From Cheiracanthium punctorium (Eukaryota; Arthropoda; Arachnida; Araneae; Cheiracanthiidae), in assembly GCA_038373885.1 (NCBI GenBank), contig JAWZYV010013175.1, positions 992,001 to 1,056,000 of the forward strand: DNA of 64,000 nucleotides, read 5' to 3'. The first letter of the stretch is position 1. Each line of letters begins with the position of its first letter. The notes under the pieces were generated by a model, which saw only the letters and a list, made by a program, of their open reading frames with translations, did no database searches and had not been told where the DNA came from. Positions 36,299 to 47,657 of this stretch are shown one piece after another. Both the position numbers and the translations under genes were made by a program.

Positions 36299-38261
36299 AT
36301 TCGTTTCAGAGAGATTTGAATACAATTCATAAAATATGATTTTGTTCAAGCTTGATTTAAAAGACTGGAAATATCTCATTTCTATTTTTTCTGCTGCAGA
36401 AATATCAGCTGCATTGACTCGGTTTTTCAGACAATAAATTCGACTTTTCACCAAGGGGTCCAGATTTGCTCATTATAAATCCCTTTCCATGGAAAGTGTT
36501 GTGACCATCCGTGGTAGGAATATTATGGTCCACATTATCAGCTACCCACTGTCAGAAATGACCTGGTGGAGCTTACTAATTTGATGTCCTGACTATTATT
36601 GCAGACTGCAAATACTTTTTTACTTCATCACACGACACGGAAAACCCAAATCTGTGAAGCACATACAAGTAAACGTGAACCGAAGTCTCGATGAAGCTGC
36701 ACACCAACATCAACTGGATTGGACTAATATATTATTTAGGTCTTGAAGCTTGCATCATTGCCTGTCCAATGGAAATTTTCTCTAAATCCCATGCTTTAGT
36801 ACCAATGATATTTTCTAAAAAATGCTGTAAAACAGGTGGCAAGAACTTCTTATTTTCCTCTTCAGATGCGATTTCTGAAGACGACGGACAGTACTCCGTT
36901 GAAGTAGACATTAGTTTGATTTTCGTTTTGATCAGATTTGCTATACTGCTTCAATAAGACGAAAGTTTTCCAATTCGGGGTCTTCTAATTTCTTTTGTTT
37001 TTGATATAAAAGAGAGTATTATCCACTGTTTGACCCATAGTTATCACATTAGGCGTTCCATCTCTTTTGGAAACAATGATGGTATCAAAAAATGCTCTTT
37101 AAGTTTTTGCAGCATGTGATATTGACCATAAAGTTCACTAGCATCTGGTAGGAAGTCTTTCATTTTAGCAGCCCGCTTCTGGACGGAAATCGGCTCATCA
37201 TTTTCTTGAAACCACCTACATACTTCAAAAAAAAGCATCATGTTTATCTCTTTCAGGTCTACCAAGAGGCTTGCAACCTAATTCATCTTTGGGAATCATC
37301 TTGGACCTTCTTTGGAATCGAGTCACCTTTTCGAAGACTTACACTGCATGCGTGGTGATAAATGGTATCTGCTGCTGGTAAATCATTAACTGCAAGCAAT
37401 CGTGATTGAACAAAGGCTTTGAATAGAATTTTGAAACATTACTGTGTGGACTTGTGAAATACCAGATTTAACCCGTTTCTCATATTCAGTAATAAAGCGA
37501 CCACGAAAAATTATTCTTTAAATGTATATAAATGCTGGCATATCTGACCGTAATACTCTATTGCAGCCGGCTAGTGTTTCATTCTGAGTATGCAACTTTA
37601 ATTTCAGATCCCTCTAGATATTGTTGGGATTTGTATAGAGTCGGCAATATTCAACATGGATACTCACGGGGCGATCAGGAAACAGTTCAAAAATCTCATG
37701 AATAGTATCTTTTTTAATTTTGCTTGCACGTTTTATACTTTGTATACCTTTAGTAGACAACTTAACACACTTTGAAAATTTTCATTCACTTTCAGAGCAC
37801 AAGAAGCAGTTCCTTTCTGCCATTTTCAATTTCTTAAATGTACATCAATACTTTAAAAAATCACCTAAAAAAATTGAGAATTTGTTGAAGGCATTACTCT
37901 CCCCGTATGACGAGTTGCGATCCTTTCCGCTCTCATTGAACTGAACTGTGTCAGGTGACTCTTTCGCTCCAAACAATTAGACTTGCTTTGTCAATAACAA
38001 TTACGATTTTTTAACAAGTCGTAGTGAGTAATTAAATGTTTATAAACTGGAGAAACAGTTTTATTTATTTTGCATGGACCACCAGAACTTTATTTTATTT
38101 TATTTCTGACCCGTTCCGATAATTTTGGAAAAGTTTAAAACTAATATTTTTTACATAGATTTTCCTGGTCTTTTATTATACAAACAGAAACCACCTAATT
38201 TGTAAATATTTTACTTCCGGTAATCATTACTGTATTGCTTTCCAGCGTGAAATACCGTGTA

Positions 38262-38448
38262 ATTTGATGCCCTACATGATTTTTATGATTTTTAAAAAAT
38301 TTTCAAGATGGTGGCCAAAATTACATTTGTCGTACTCAGATTTTTCTAGACTTTTAGTATGTTAAAGAGACACCATCAATGAACTAAAAAAAATCAAACA
38401 CTGCTTTTGTGGGAATTAGTTACACCTAAAACCCTATATCTCCTCTAC
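38262..38448 (-). repeat. Right terminal inverted repeat of the candidate DNA transposon
   Basis: Inverted copy of 27868-28055; tip ATATCTCCTCTAC followed by TA. Confidence 0.8.
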
Positions 38449-40633
38449 TATATGCTAAGAATATAATTCAAGTTACACAATAAACACGTCCTATAATTCA
38501 TTTAATGATTGAAACTACTTATATGATACATTATTCTCTCATTATAATGTATGTGATAATCCGGTATTACAAGTCTGTCACATATTGATCAGCTGGTTTC
38601 ACGCAATCTTGTATCATTATCAGGCTATACAATATAACAGGAAACCATTTAAATTGTTTTTATTGGTTATATCACCAACAACTTGCCAATCTCGTAATCC
38701 GTTTAAAGACGCAATTTTTAAACATTCTGCATATTTGGATTGCGCTTCGAAATTTGCTTTGAAAATCTTTGAAACATAGAAATAAACTATTTAGTAAATC
38801 ATAACGTTCTAATTTAAAATTAACTATGAAATATATCTGTTTAAAAGTGATTATTTTTAAATGCTATAATATTGAATATCAGTGTTATTGCAATACAACT
38901 GAAGTTGCTAATACTTTTTAGCTTTCTTGAGAATAGTTTTCTAAAATTGAAGTATGCACATTCAAATCAGGTGCATGAAATTTGAAACACATTATCAACC
39001 TCATGTTTCTAAATTTTGTGAGTAAAAATTCTATAACAATGTAATAATATAAAATTGAAATTCATTATATTTTTGAATCATCGTCTACACTTAAAAAGTA
39101 CTGTAAAAAATATATGTTAAATGATTTTAAAATGCAAAATATTTATCCATTTATTGAAAACAATTTTTTTTATAAGGCATTCTAAAAAATCAGAATTTAT
39201 TTTGGAAGCTTTAAAGTTTAACTGTTATCATTAACGTTTCTTTATCAATTATATATTTTATGTATGTACATAATTAACTTATTTTTCACTGAATAAAATA
39301 TTTCCAGATGTGGTTGATTTCAAACATTATGAAAAAACATTTATCTGCAAATTACGAATTGCAAATTAAAAAAATACTTTTCGGTTACGCACTTATAAAT
39401 TTCAAATCTCGTGTGGGAAATACACAATTATTTTTAAATAAAAATAACTCAAAGATCAAGTAGAAATGACAAATGCATAATTAACATAGGAAACTATTAT
39501 TGCAAATCTCTATATTAATTGAAGAAGCTTTAAAAAGGCGCAACTTTTTCTTAATTATTAATTCTTTTTTAATAACTCGGTAAAAAGGAAATTTTCCAAG
39601 AGACTTTTTCCTCATTTTAAATTACTTCCAAATTATTGCCGATGAAAATTTTCTTCAATTACGCTCCCTTTTTATTTCTTTTGTTTCCGTCAACGGTATC
39701 TGATAATTAAAGATAAAATGACGAGCTGATTTAAAGATTCTGTGAAAAAACAAAAATGCTTGACTCTTTTACAAAACTGTTTTTCTAATTTCCATTGCAT
39801 AACTTTTTACAACAAATATATTAATTAATTCAACGCATTTTGCACTCGAATGAGCGACTCATGAATTGAGTAATTACATTTAACAGTGTAAACAGGAAGT
39901 TTTTTTTTTGGCAAAATAAATTTTATATTTGAAATCCATTATGAACATTTAAATCTTTTCGGAACTCAAAAAGTTCCTTTGAATATAAAACAGGTAATTA
40001 TATTATGAAAGATCTTAACCTTTTCAGAATAATTTGTAAGCGGTGTGAGATTTTTTTAGCTACTCAGAATTAATTAAAATACAACTGAAATTAAGATATA
40101 ACTAATTTGCATATCTATGAAATGTTTCTTTATTCATCTTAGACAACACAAGTGAAGTTAAATTAAATATCCAACTGCACGAAATTAAAACTAAATTTTA
40201 CCATATTCGTAAGAAATTCCTTTTAGAAAGATAAGTATAATATTTATTTTTATAAAACTCATTCGAAGATCAAACAAATCATTTAAATTTTAACATTTTA
40301 CAATTGTTTTCATGTAACTACTTATCTATTCTTTGTGGTTTTCTATTATTTTAAAGTTATTTAAAAATGGTTTCTTAAATTGATATATTTTTTACCAAGT
40401 GAAATCGTTTCAACAAATAAAGCATGCATTTTGATTTACATTTTGGTTGTGTTTACATTTCCACTACACGATTAATGCAATCACTTTTTATCAACTTTAA
40501 TTCCTTTAAACATTATGATAAGCATTTAGTCTTTAATCAAAAGTCGTATGTTCTCGTAAACAAGTAAAATGTTACAGGAGAAAATAGGAAATATTTTCAG
40601 GATACTACATAAAATATGTATTAAACTTCATTA
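38449..40633. other. AT-rich stretch, nothing recognised
   Basis: No frame, repeat or terminus that could be supported. Confidence 0.55.
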
Positions 40634-40793
40634 CAGTATTGGCCCGAATATATATTTTTTGACTGATCATTTCCCGTTAAAACTTGACTCGCGCTAAATT
40701 CGAGGCCTAAATGTAGGACTTTTCTAACTATCTTAATAGAAAATTTCGGAGTCGCGTTATATTCAAGGCCGCATTATATTAGGGCTAATACGG
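40634..40793. mobile_element. 160-bp MITE with TA target duplication
   Basis: The left end CAGTATTGGCCCGAATATA mirrors the right end (reverse complement CCGTATTAGCCCTAATATA). TA flanks both ends (40632-40633, 40794-40795). Inside, CTCGCGCTAAATTC.AGGCC and GTCGCGTTATATTCAAGGCC are direct repeats. The end sequence is of the CAGTATTAGCCC type common in small TA-inserting elements. Confidence 0.7.
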
Positions 40794-41097
40794 TAATCAT
40801 GAACAGCTACAGGTAGAACTACAAAGTTTAAAAATAATTTATTAAAATCAATGCCGTTACTAGTAAACTGGTAAATCGCATCAACATTTTTCGTTTATTT
40901 ACGATGTAACTGTTACTGCAAAATAAATATTTTAGCACGACAAACAGCACGTTAAAAAATATGCTTGCAAAATTTCATATTAAAAAAATTATTCGGAACT
41001 GTCTTTTTTAAAGGATTTATTGTATTTCTAATACACTTGTTAAAAAATTCAATATATTCTTGAGTGATTATCGTCTTTTGTAGTACATTTTATTGTG

Positions 41098-41262
41098 ATA
41101 AGGCAAACCTATATGAGGGACATCTGTCTAGAGGAATGTAGCTTGCGAGGAGAACTATTTTTAAGGGTTCTAACGCGTATTCATGTTACATCCAGAGAAA
41201 AACTCCAAAAACTTTAGACCTTACTTCAATCATCTACCATTCTCTTATCCACTCGGCCATGG
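41098..41262 (-). mobile_element. tRNA-derived SINE, family S2, copy 1
   Basis: On the minus strand it begins CCATGGCCGAGTGGATAAGA, containing an A-box like that of Ser/Leu-type tRNAs (TGGCCGAGTGG). It continues GGTAGATGATTGAAGT, GAATACGCGTTAGAACCC, ACAGATGTCCCTC and ends GTTTGCCTTA. The same words in the same order occur at 58667-58938, 61005-61220 and 61676-61831. The B-box is poorly preserved here. Confidence 0.6.
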
Positions 41263-41544
41263 TAGTGCTGTACTATATACTGGTTTCCACAAATTAAGAA
41301 AAAATCGCAAAAATAACGATAACTCACCCGAAAACAAGGTAATCCATATAAAATCTGAATATGTTGTCAAATAAATGTTGCTGAATAAATCTGCAACATG
41401 CAAATTAATGGCATTGCAGCCAGAATAAATAATTTGCTAGGAGCATAAAATAGCACGTTTTAAATAAAGCCTCCCATTTTTGCGGCGATTGTTAAGTAAA
41501 AAATCGGAATAGCCAATATGTAACATTCAGCCATCATTTGCCCG

Positions 41545-41795
41545 AAGAACTGCGATAGAGAGTTATTGGGAAACTAGAAGCAAGACAAAGTCAGGCACAA
41601 GTTGCCTGATGGTTAAATGTCAATCATTTTTTGTCCATAGACATTGGCAACAGTTTCTAACTACAGATTCTGCATCCAGGGGGCTCAGCCAAAGACGGCC
41701 AACTGTTACGACCAGCGCCACTGACCGATATCTGTCGCTATGCTCAAGAATGAATAGAACCACTTACCACTTTACTTTACCACCACTTTAGACCT
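41545..41795 (+). pseudogene. Tc1-like transposase, N-terminal helix-turn-helix fragment
   Basis: The plus-strand translation includes RVIGKLEARQSQAQVA, a stop, WLNVN, then WQQFLTTDSASRG, RRPTVTT and ATDRYLSLCSRMNRTT. This is the paired-type DNA-binding domain and GRPR-like hook of Tc1-family transposases (usual pattern: AVGRLEAGQSQAEVARWL...GRPR.TT..EDRYL). The DDE catalytic part is absent and there are stops, so only a dead 5' piece remains. No terminal repeats were identified. Confidence 0.7.
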
Positions 41796-42583
41796 GCTGC
41801 ATTAACTTTGTAGATTGTCACAGTAACCGTTTAAATATGCAGACATAAAAGCATTTTCTGCATATATTCACAGCACATATGTCAAAATTTATCAATTGGA
41901 TTTTATCTCTTGAGTATACAACTTTAAAAATTATTATTTTATTATTTTATTAATTTTTAAAGCGTTATAATATTTTTTTTGTTTTGAAACATAAAAATAA
42001 AATAAAATAATTATCTCAAGTAAAACTTACGAGAAAATTTTATTATTAATTCAGTAGAATTATAGTTGCATTTATTACCGCCATATGACAGCATCAGGAG
42101 TATATATCACTCATTTCTGAATTCAGCTTGGTTCATTTTCACAGCATTGCGTTTGTACTCCTTGTAACCGTTTGTTTTTGGCTTTGGAATTCTGTTAGTA
42201 AAACGTCAGAAACTTTTTAAAATGGAAATAAATGGAAATAATATGGAATCAAATAAATGGAAAATACTAGTACATCACTGTGGTGTCGCCGGTCGTTTTG
42301 CGATACTTTACGTATGACACCACTGTGGTGTCGCCGGACGGTAGAGTGTTAACATAGAATTACTTATAGTTTAGTTAGTTGTAAGATAACTTTGAAAAAT
42401 GATGAATACTGTAGGCCTGCCCCGTTCCGATTTTATTACGTTTTAGCATTATAGATGATATTGATGATGTGGCTTATGTATTTGTACGATCTAAGTAACT
42501 TGCACATCACGGATTCATATAATATGGAACGGATCCACATCTACCTTGTATAAGGTTGTATACTGTATAGCAAACAGCTTAAC
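41796..42583. other. Stretch with a duplicated CACTGTGGTGTCGCCGG motif ending in TTAA
   Basis: CACTGTGGTGTCGCCGG occurs at about 42274 and again about 46 bases later, near 42320. The second copy is followed by ACGGTAGAGTGTTAA. Read on the minus strand this looks like a TTAA-starting element end. No partner end found. Confidence 0.35.
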
Positions 42584-42690
42584 CCTAGTAGCACAACTAG
42601 TTCAAAAAACGTTCAAATTACGTTGAAAACACGTTTTTTGACGTTAAAAACCGTGTTTTAAACGACTTTTGGACTAATTGTGCTACTAGG
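42584..42690. mobile_element. 107-bp palindromic MITE
   Basis: CCTAGTAGCACAACTAGT at the left is mirrored by the right end, which reads TTGTGCTACTAGG. The interior repeats ACGTTTTTT/AAAAAACGT-type words, so most of the unit folds on itself. The target duplication is not clear. Confidence 0.6.
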
Positions 42691-43373
42691 AAATTTATTT
42701 ACTTGAAATACAACTATTTATTAACGCGGTATATTGTACTTTAATCCACGTTATCGCACCAATAAACCATTTCTATCTTTTTTATTTATTAAGCTTGTGT
42801 TACCATTATATAACTGAAAAATTAAAAGATCATGCATGAATAAAAACAATTCATGTGTGATGTGAAAATTTCAATTTAAATATTTAAATACTCCTTCGTT
42901 CAGTAGTAAAAGAAGAGTTTATTCATTTTAATACGGTGAAAAAATGCCTAAGTGTTATTTCGAGGAGCTACTTAGAATTAAGCAAATTGCGAATCGACTT
43001 TGATTTTAGGTATATTTTGTGGGAGAATTTATTAATCTCATGCAATTTTTAATTTATGACGTGAAGATTTTGAATGCCGTAAAAGAAATTCAGGTTAGTT
43101 CAGTCGATTCATCTTTGTTAATTCACACAGTCAGCTTTTTAACGGAGTAAAATTGAAACTTCCGTCGACGTGGAAAAAATTATTTTTATACGACAGTTAT
43201 AGTGTAACGTAATACTAAGTAAATTTTTCATTTTATATAGACGTACAAGCAGCTAAGAAAAACACCTACTAAATATCGAAACGAAAGCGTTTCTTTTATT
43301 ATTATTATTATTATTATCATTATTATTTTTATTTTTATTAGAATCAAACATAATACTCAGATAGAGGAAGGTG
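42691..43373. other. AT-rich stretch with (TTA)n microsatellite at 43296-43340
   Basis: No gene recognised; the microsatellite lies just left of T1 copy 2. Confidence 0.6.
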
Positions 43374-44254
43374 GGCTAAAATGATCCCATTAACGGGAAG
43401 ACTTGTATAAAATATCATTACTCTATTTGCGATCTATTTTATACTATAATTTGCATCATAAATATATTTCAATAATATTTAAAAGCACATTGATTAATTT
43501 TAAAAAAGTAGAATTTCGAGAAAGTGTCCAAAGGATCCCCTCAACCAAAGGGTGAAATCAGTCTTTATTTGAAAATAATTATAAATTGTTTTACATCGGT
43601 AAAATAAAAGATATAAAAGTAATTATGATTGCACGTAACGAAATAAAATAAAATAGCACACATAATTTATTTTATTAAAATATTAAAATAAAGAAGCACC
43701 ACAAATAAATAAAAAAAGGGTCTTTTTCGAAGTGCATGATTCCGTTTTCTCTGACAACTATTGGATATCACGTGGGTTAAAAGAGAAAGAATTGGGAGAG
43801 TCACGCATTTTGAGAGTGGTTGAAGGCTGCCATGATGGTTAGGACCCGGTACTGGATTTTATTCATCCACTGGATCGTTATACCCGTCAAAATGTCTGCG
43901 CATTTTAGGACAGATTACTGGATGACGCCTTGAAACATAACAAATTTAACAAGTGTAATTTCCATCTAAAAACATACTCCATTCAGTAAACCAAGTCGTA
44001 TTTCTGTTTATGAAAGTCTGTACATATAAATATATCGAAAAGATAGTGCTTGACTTAAAACAGATGTTATAAAACCCAATTTTTCGAAGAGTTCTCTTTG
44101 GAGCGTAATACTGCGACCGCTTGAATACGGCCATTGCTTCTTCTTCACTTGGCACAATTAGTTTATGTGTTACTCGGTAGATAACGCTACTTGTATCTAA
44201 GAAAATGTATTTTGACTTTTTTGCCCGCTAGGATTATTTTGGGCCACCTTACCC
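43374..44254. mobile_element. TIR element family T1, copy 2 (881 bp, both ends and TA duplication present)
   Basis: The left end GAGGAAGGTGGGCTAAAATG mirrors the right end (reverse complement GGGTAAGGTGGCCCAAAATA). TA flanks both ends (43372-43373 and 44255-44256). The element lies in opposite orientation to copy 1: its minus-strand frame at 44215-43946 corresponds to the plus-strand frame of copy 1. The middle part is shared with copy 3. Best-bounded member of the family. Confidence 0.8.
43946..44215 (-). pseudogene. Open segment inside T1 copy 2, unknown product
   Basis: Minus-strand RVTHKLIVPSEEEAMAVFKR and a following KIGFYNI align to RVTHKLVIPSQEEAMAIF and KTGFYHI in copy 1. No known domain recognised; probably part of a former transposase gene. 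Too short to be functional here. Confidence 0.35.
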
Positions 44255-44256
44255 TA

Positions 44257-46434
44257 CAGAAATCACCTTTTTTAAGCTGAATTAACTCGAAAATATTCAT
44301 TCCAATTATTGGAGATCAACATATGCAATAATTTCATTAAGAATAAAGTTATCGTCCTTAAGTAATTACTTGTGATTTGGAAGAATTTCTTCAATCATAA
44401 TTAAAAATTTTTATGAACTGTGTAATTCAATAGAAAAGTATTTTTATTAAAAGAGTTTTGCTATTAAACCATCTGTACGAAAATAGCTTTGTATTAAACT
44501 TTTAAAACGTTTATATACTTTACACTGTGTCGGCAGAAAACTTTTTAACTTAATATATCTTCGTTTTGCAGTATGAATTGAATTTTTTTACGCGCATTAA
44601 GCGCAAAAAAATTAAGCGCAAAAAATTATCTCCCACAGTCTTATATTCAATTAGTAGATAAGCATGAGATGAAACAAAAATAATCTTCACTACGACATGT
44701 AGGGGGGGGGCACTCTCACTCAGTTTTTGAGTGTCTTTCCACAAGTCGAGTTCTCAGCATGTATTCAACTGCATTGTTTGCATTCTTAAAAAGCCGTATA
44801 TTATCAGCAAGCCAATGCCAACACACGTGTGCGAAGTTTTTAATATATTAAATAATACTTCAGAAAATGCTGCTTATATATTTTTCTTTTACCCATAAAA
44901 GGTACTAAGCTGGTGTTTCTTTTAAAGAAGTAATCAAAGAAATCGAGTGCAAATAAAGTGCAGCAAACTTTTTTAAAGCAAATCATTTTTTGTATAATTC
45001 GATTTTGTAAATCAAAATGATACTTTATTGGTAAAAATTTAGTTCATTATTTTTAGTAAAGAATCTGCAATGTAACACTATATTTACGGGTAACAGTGGT
45101 GTCCGACAGAGAGAAAAATTATTTCATACTTTATATAATCATACTTATAAATTAACAATTTTATATATAGATTTCGGTTTACAAAAACAAACTACACAGC
45201 AATCGAACAACAATTTATCATTAGCATATTAACGATTTCGTGCTAGATCCCCGCATATAAACACATTCAAACCAAACTTATATAAGAGAGCAAAACTTAA
45301 ACAATAATTAATAATTATTCAAAAACTAATATTAGGGTTTTTTTCTGAAAATAAATTGTAATTTAATTTATATATGGCATGAAGTTTATTCTGATATATA
45401 GAATATAAATTATCTAGAGTTTATAGCTAATCCGTTGAACAATTTAAAATCTCTCTCCAATAAAATCATTTAACCACTGCTTCCATAGGATGTTACCGAA
45501 ATGTTAGTTTATGTTCAATAAAATTTCTTGGAAATCCCTACATGCTTTTGCTCATGATTGCATCTGTACGATTAAAGTAGGCCCATGTGTATCGAGATAA
45601 AAAAATTGTTCTGAGATGTAATTCCTTTTTACGTTTATCTTTTCAGATTTTAAAAGATTGGTTCTACTTTTCCAGATGCCTGAGTACATATTCGTCAAAA
45701 TACTTTTGGGAATGTAGCTTAAAATAATATTTGAGTAAAGTGAAATGAATTTCATGGTGTTGTGAAATAAATGTTTAACTAATAACTTTCTTTTTCGAAG
45801 CAATATCAATTCTTATCTTCTTGAATTTTTATTTAACTATACTTATCAGCATTTTTTGAGTAGAAAAATGTCTGTAATTTTTTTAGTTAGCCTTCCGTTG
45901 GAGGGTAAACCGCCCACAATGCCAAAATAAAATACTCGCGAATTTCCTAAATACGCTATTGTAAAATGCTAATTTTCAAGGGTGTATATATAGAAATCAT
46001 ACTGTAATTATCTTAGGTTTAATAATTACAAATACTTAAAACATTTAAATTTACCTTTACTTACTTAGCGCACCTCTGACATACGCTCGCCTGCTGAAAG
46101 GTAAACGGGTAAATTTAAAGATATACGGGGTATTTTATAGAGTTTGCTACTAGTTGTTTTCTCATAATCCAATCAGAATCACGTAACTGTATGGGGTCAC
46201 TAACTTCCTTTTTATAAATATATTAAAAATTAGTTTGAGGTAAGTATTTAAATGTTCGTCCATTTTTAACTATTACATATCATAAACAAAAGACCTAAAA
46301 CGAACGATTTCATCAATTAAATAAAATGAAGTTTCTGAAGTATTAATTTTAGACGCGTTTTCTGTGAAAGGCCTATTAAAATTTTCATGATCTATCGTCG
46401 AAAAGATGTCGATTACTTTAACACTTCTTCCATA
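44257..46434. other. AT-rich stretch, nothing recognised
   Basis: Chance frames only (for example minus 45809-45552). A run of nine G lies at about 44702. Confidence 0.5.
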
Positions 46435-46442
46435 GTTATTAG

Positions 46443-47649
46443 CAGACCGCGGATTATTTGCAATCGCATATTTGCATATGCAATTGCATATTTCAGGTTT
46501 TTTGATGATTTTGCATAAAATGACGCATTTTCTCTGTTGGATGCATATTTCAATCTCTTTAGCTTTGAATTTATAACTTTTTTTACCTTCTTTTTAGTAC
46601 TTTTTTAACTCTTTAAGCCCCACGCTTTGAAAAGTTTATACAGCCACTGGTTCCCAGCAAAATAGCATATACTTTTTCAATTTTTTTCGTGTGTATTTGA
46701 AACAATTTAAATTAAGTCAGCCTATATATTAAAAGTTCAGAAATTGCTAGAATGAAAGCAAGCATGCCAACCCTGATGAAGACGTGTATTTCGGATTATG
46801 GACAAGACCTAACTCCGTAAAAGGTGTAGTTAATGCTTTGTGCAGCGTCGATTCTTCTTTTTGCATTGCGGAAGAAATGCTCAGCGATATGTCCATCCGA
46901 AAAGGTCTATCGGTAATCGAAACACATTTTTCCTTCTTAACATCAGTCATCACAAAATTAGAATATCAAAATATGTTTCTGGGCGATGTAATGAGTCAAG
47001 TTGTAAAAGTACAGGAATGCGTTGGTTAGATTCCAGAGTCATTAGGAGAAGAAATCAGTGAGAAACTGAATTTTATTTTAAATAAAAATTCAGGATTTTT
47101 GGAAGTGAATAAAATAAATAATTTTATTAATGGTGAGAGAAGTGAATTACCGGAAAAAGTAGAACCATCCAAAGCGAAATATTATGTCCAGTGACATTCT
47201 TTGATGTTGAAAGAGCATTTTCAGCATATAAAATGATTTTAGATGATAAAAGACAAAGCTTTACTATTGAAAATTTAGAAAAACACTTAGCTGTGTATTG
47301 CAACAAAAATTACTGAAAGCAGGTTTAATTCATATTTCATATCAATAAGACTGTGAACAATAATTCCTCATTCTTCCTTCATGATGTTTTGAAGTTTCAA
47401 AGAGAAAAAAAAATGTGTCATAATTGCGAGGTAAGTGATAAAAAATACTCTTTTACAAGTAAAGACATTTTTATTTTCTGTTAATATGTGAATATTTTTC
47501 AGTTATTTGATGCTTATTTTTAGATTTTTGGTGCATATTTTCAGATTATTGGTGCATATTTTTAAATTATTAGTGCATATTTTAGATTTTTTTATGCATA
47601 TTTGCATGCATATTTTGTCACTTTATAAGTGCATATAATCCGCGGTCTA
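46443..47649 (+). mobile_element. hAT-family DNA transposon, internally deleted, 8-bp target duplication
   Basis: The ends CAGACCGCGGATTAT and (reverse complement) TAGACCGCGGATTAT are inverted. GTTATTAG flanks both sides (46435-46442 and 47650-47657), the 8-bp duplication diagnostic of hAT insertion. Both subterminal regions are packed with GCATATTT-type words (46460-46500 and 47510-47640), as expected for hAT transposase-binding repeats. The interior keeps parts of a transposase gene. Confidence 0.88.
46783..47316 (+). pseudogene. hAT transposase remnant
   Basis: The plus-strand open part begins near 46783 (YFGLWTRPNSVKGVVNAL...) and is open to a stop near 47027. More frame pieces follow, then the C-terminal dimerisation motif FDVERAFSAYKMILDDKRQ and LEKHLAVYCNKNY, with stop TGA at 47314-47316. 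VERxFSxYK is the conserved hAT C-terminal signature. The catalytic RNase H-like part is mostly missing and there are stops, so the protein is not functional. The ending resembles the hAT subgroup with CGGBP1-like tails; that detail is from memory and uncertain. Confidence 0.78.
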
Positions 47650-47657
47650 GTTATTAG

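Larger units (their letters stand above)
28513..37823 (-). pseudogene. Decayed multi-domain orphan gene of the TIR element, split by a nested LTR retrotransposon
   Basis: Minus-strand pieces occur in a consistent order. N-terminus at 37823: MAERNCFLCSE, a CxxC-type start, then a stretch with IKKDTIHEIFELF and YTNPN. Near 37265-37044: a charged segment VCRWFQENDE...KLKEHF, followed by GTPNVITM. Near 36800-36650: VCSFIETSVHVYLYVLHRFG. Near 36550-36480: WVADNVDHNIPTTDGHNTFH. The LTR element interrupts at 36298. The frame resumes exactly at 29574: LVGILWNTSKLIKAPYTVWN, then a segment with VSTTFLPMIDMNT and CIYITLKFIS. Near 29260-29150: YLGTIGELLCGSG and YAGNTVVRMHTGKGYSRELKGH. The C-terminus near 28750-28600 is cysteine-rich (CTC...CGSGKCTCQHYGVECTEICCNCSG pattern), with stop at 28513. 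I recall this block order (ADNVDHN...TFHG, GSIG..MAGSG, Cys-rich tail) from multi-copy uncharacterised arthropod and cnidarian proteins without a named function. Several stops and frame changes make this copy dead. Confidence 0.65.
27868..38448. mobile_element. TIR element carrying an unclassified multi-part gene; candidate DNA transposon (host of the nested LTR element)
   Basis: Inverted copies of about 188 bases form the two ends: 27868-28055 and 38262-38448. They share, in mirror order, TAGAGGAGATATA at the tip, GGTGTAACTAATTCCCACAA, GGTGTCTCTTT, AGTACGACAAATG and GGCCACCATCTTG. TA precedes the left tip (27866-27867) and follows the right tip (38449-38450), consistent with a TA target duplication. 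Without the nested LTR element (29575-36298) the unit is about 3.86 kb. It contains one minus-strand gene from about 37823 to 28513 and a 184-bp palindrome at 28298-28481. No DDE transposase I can name is present. The gene itself is therefore the candidate mobility protein, which is inference. Confidence 0.7.
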
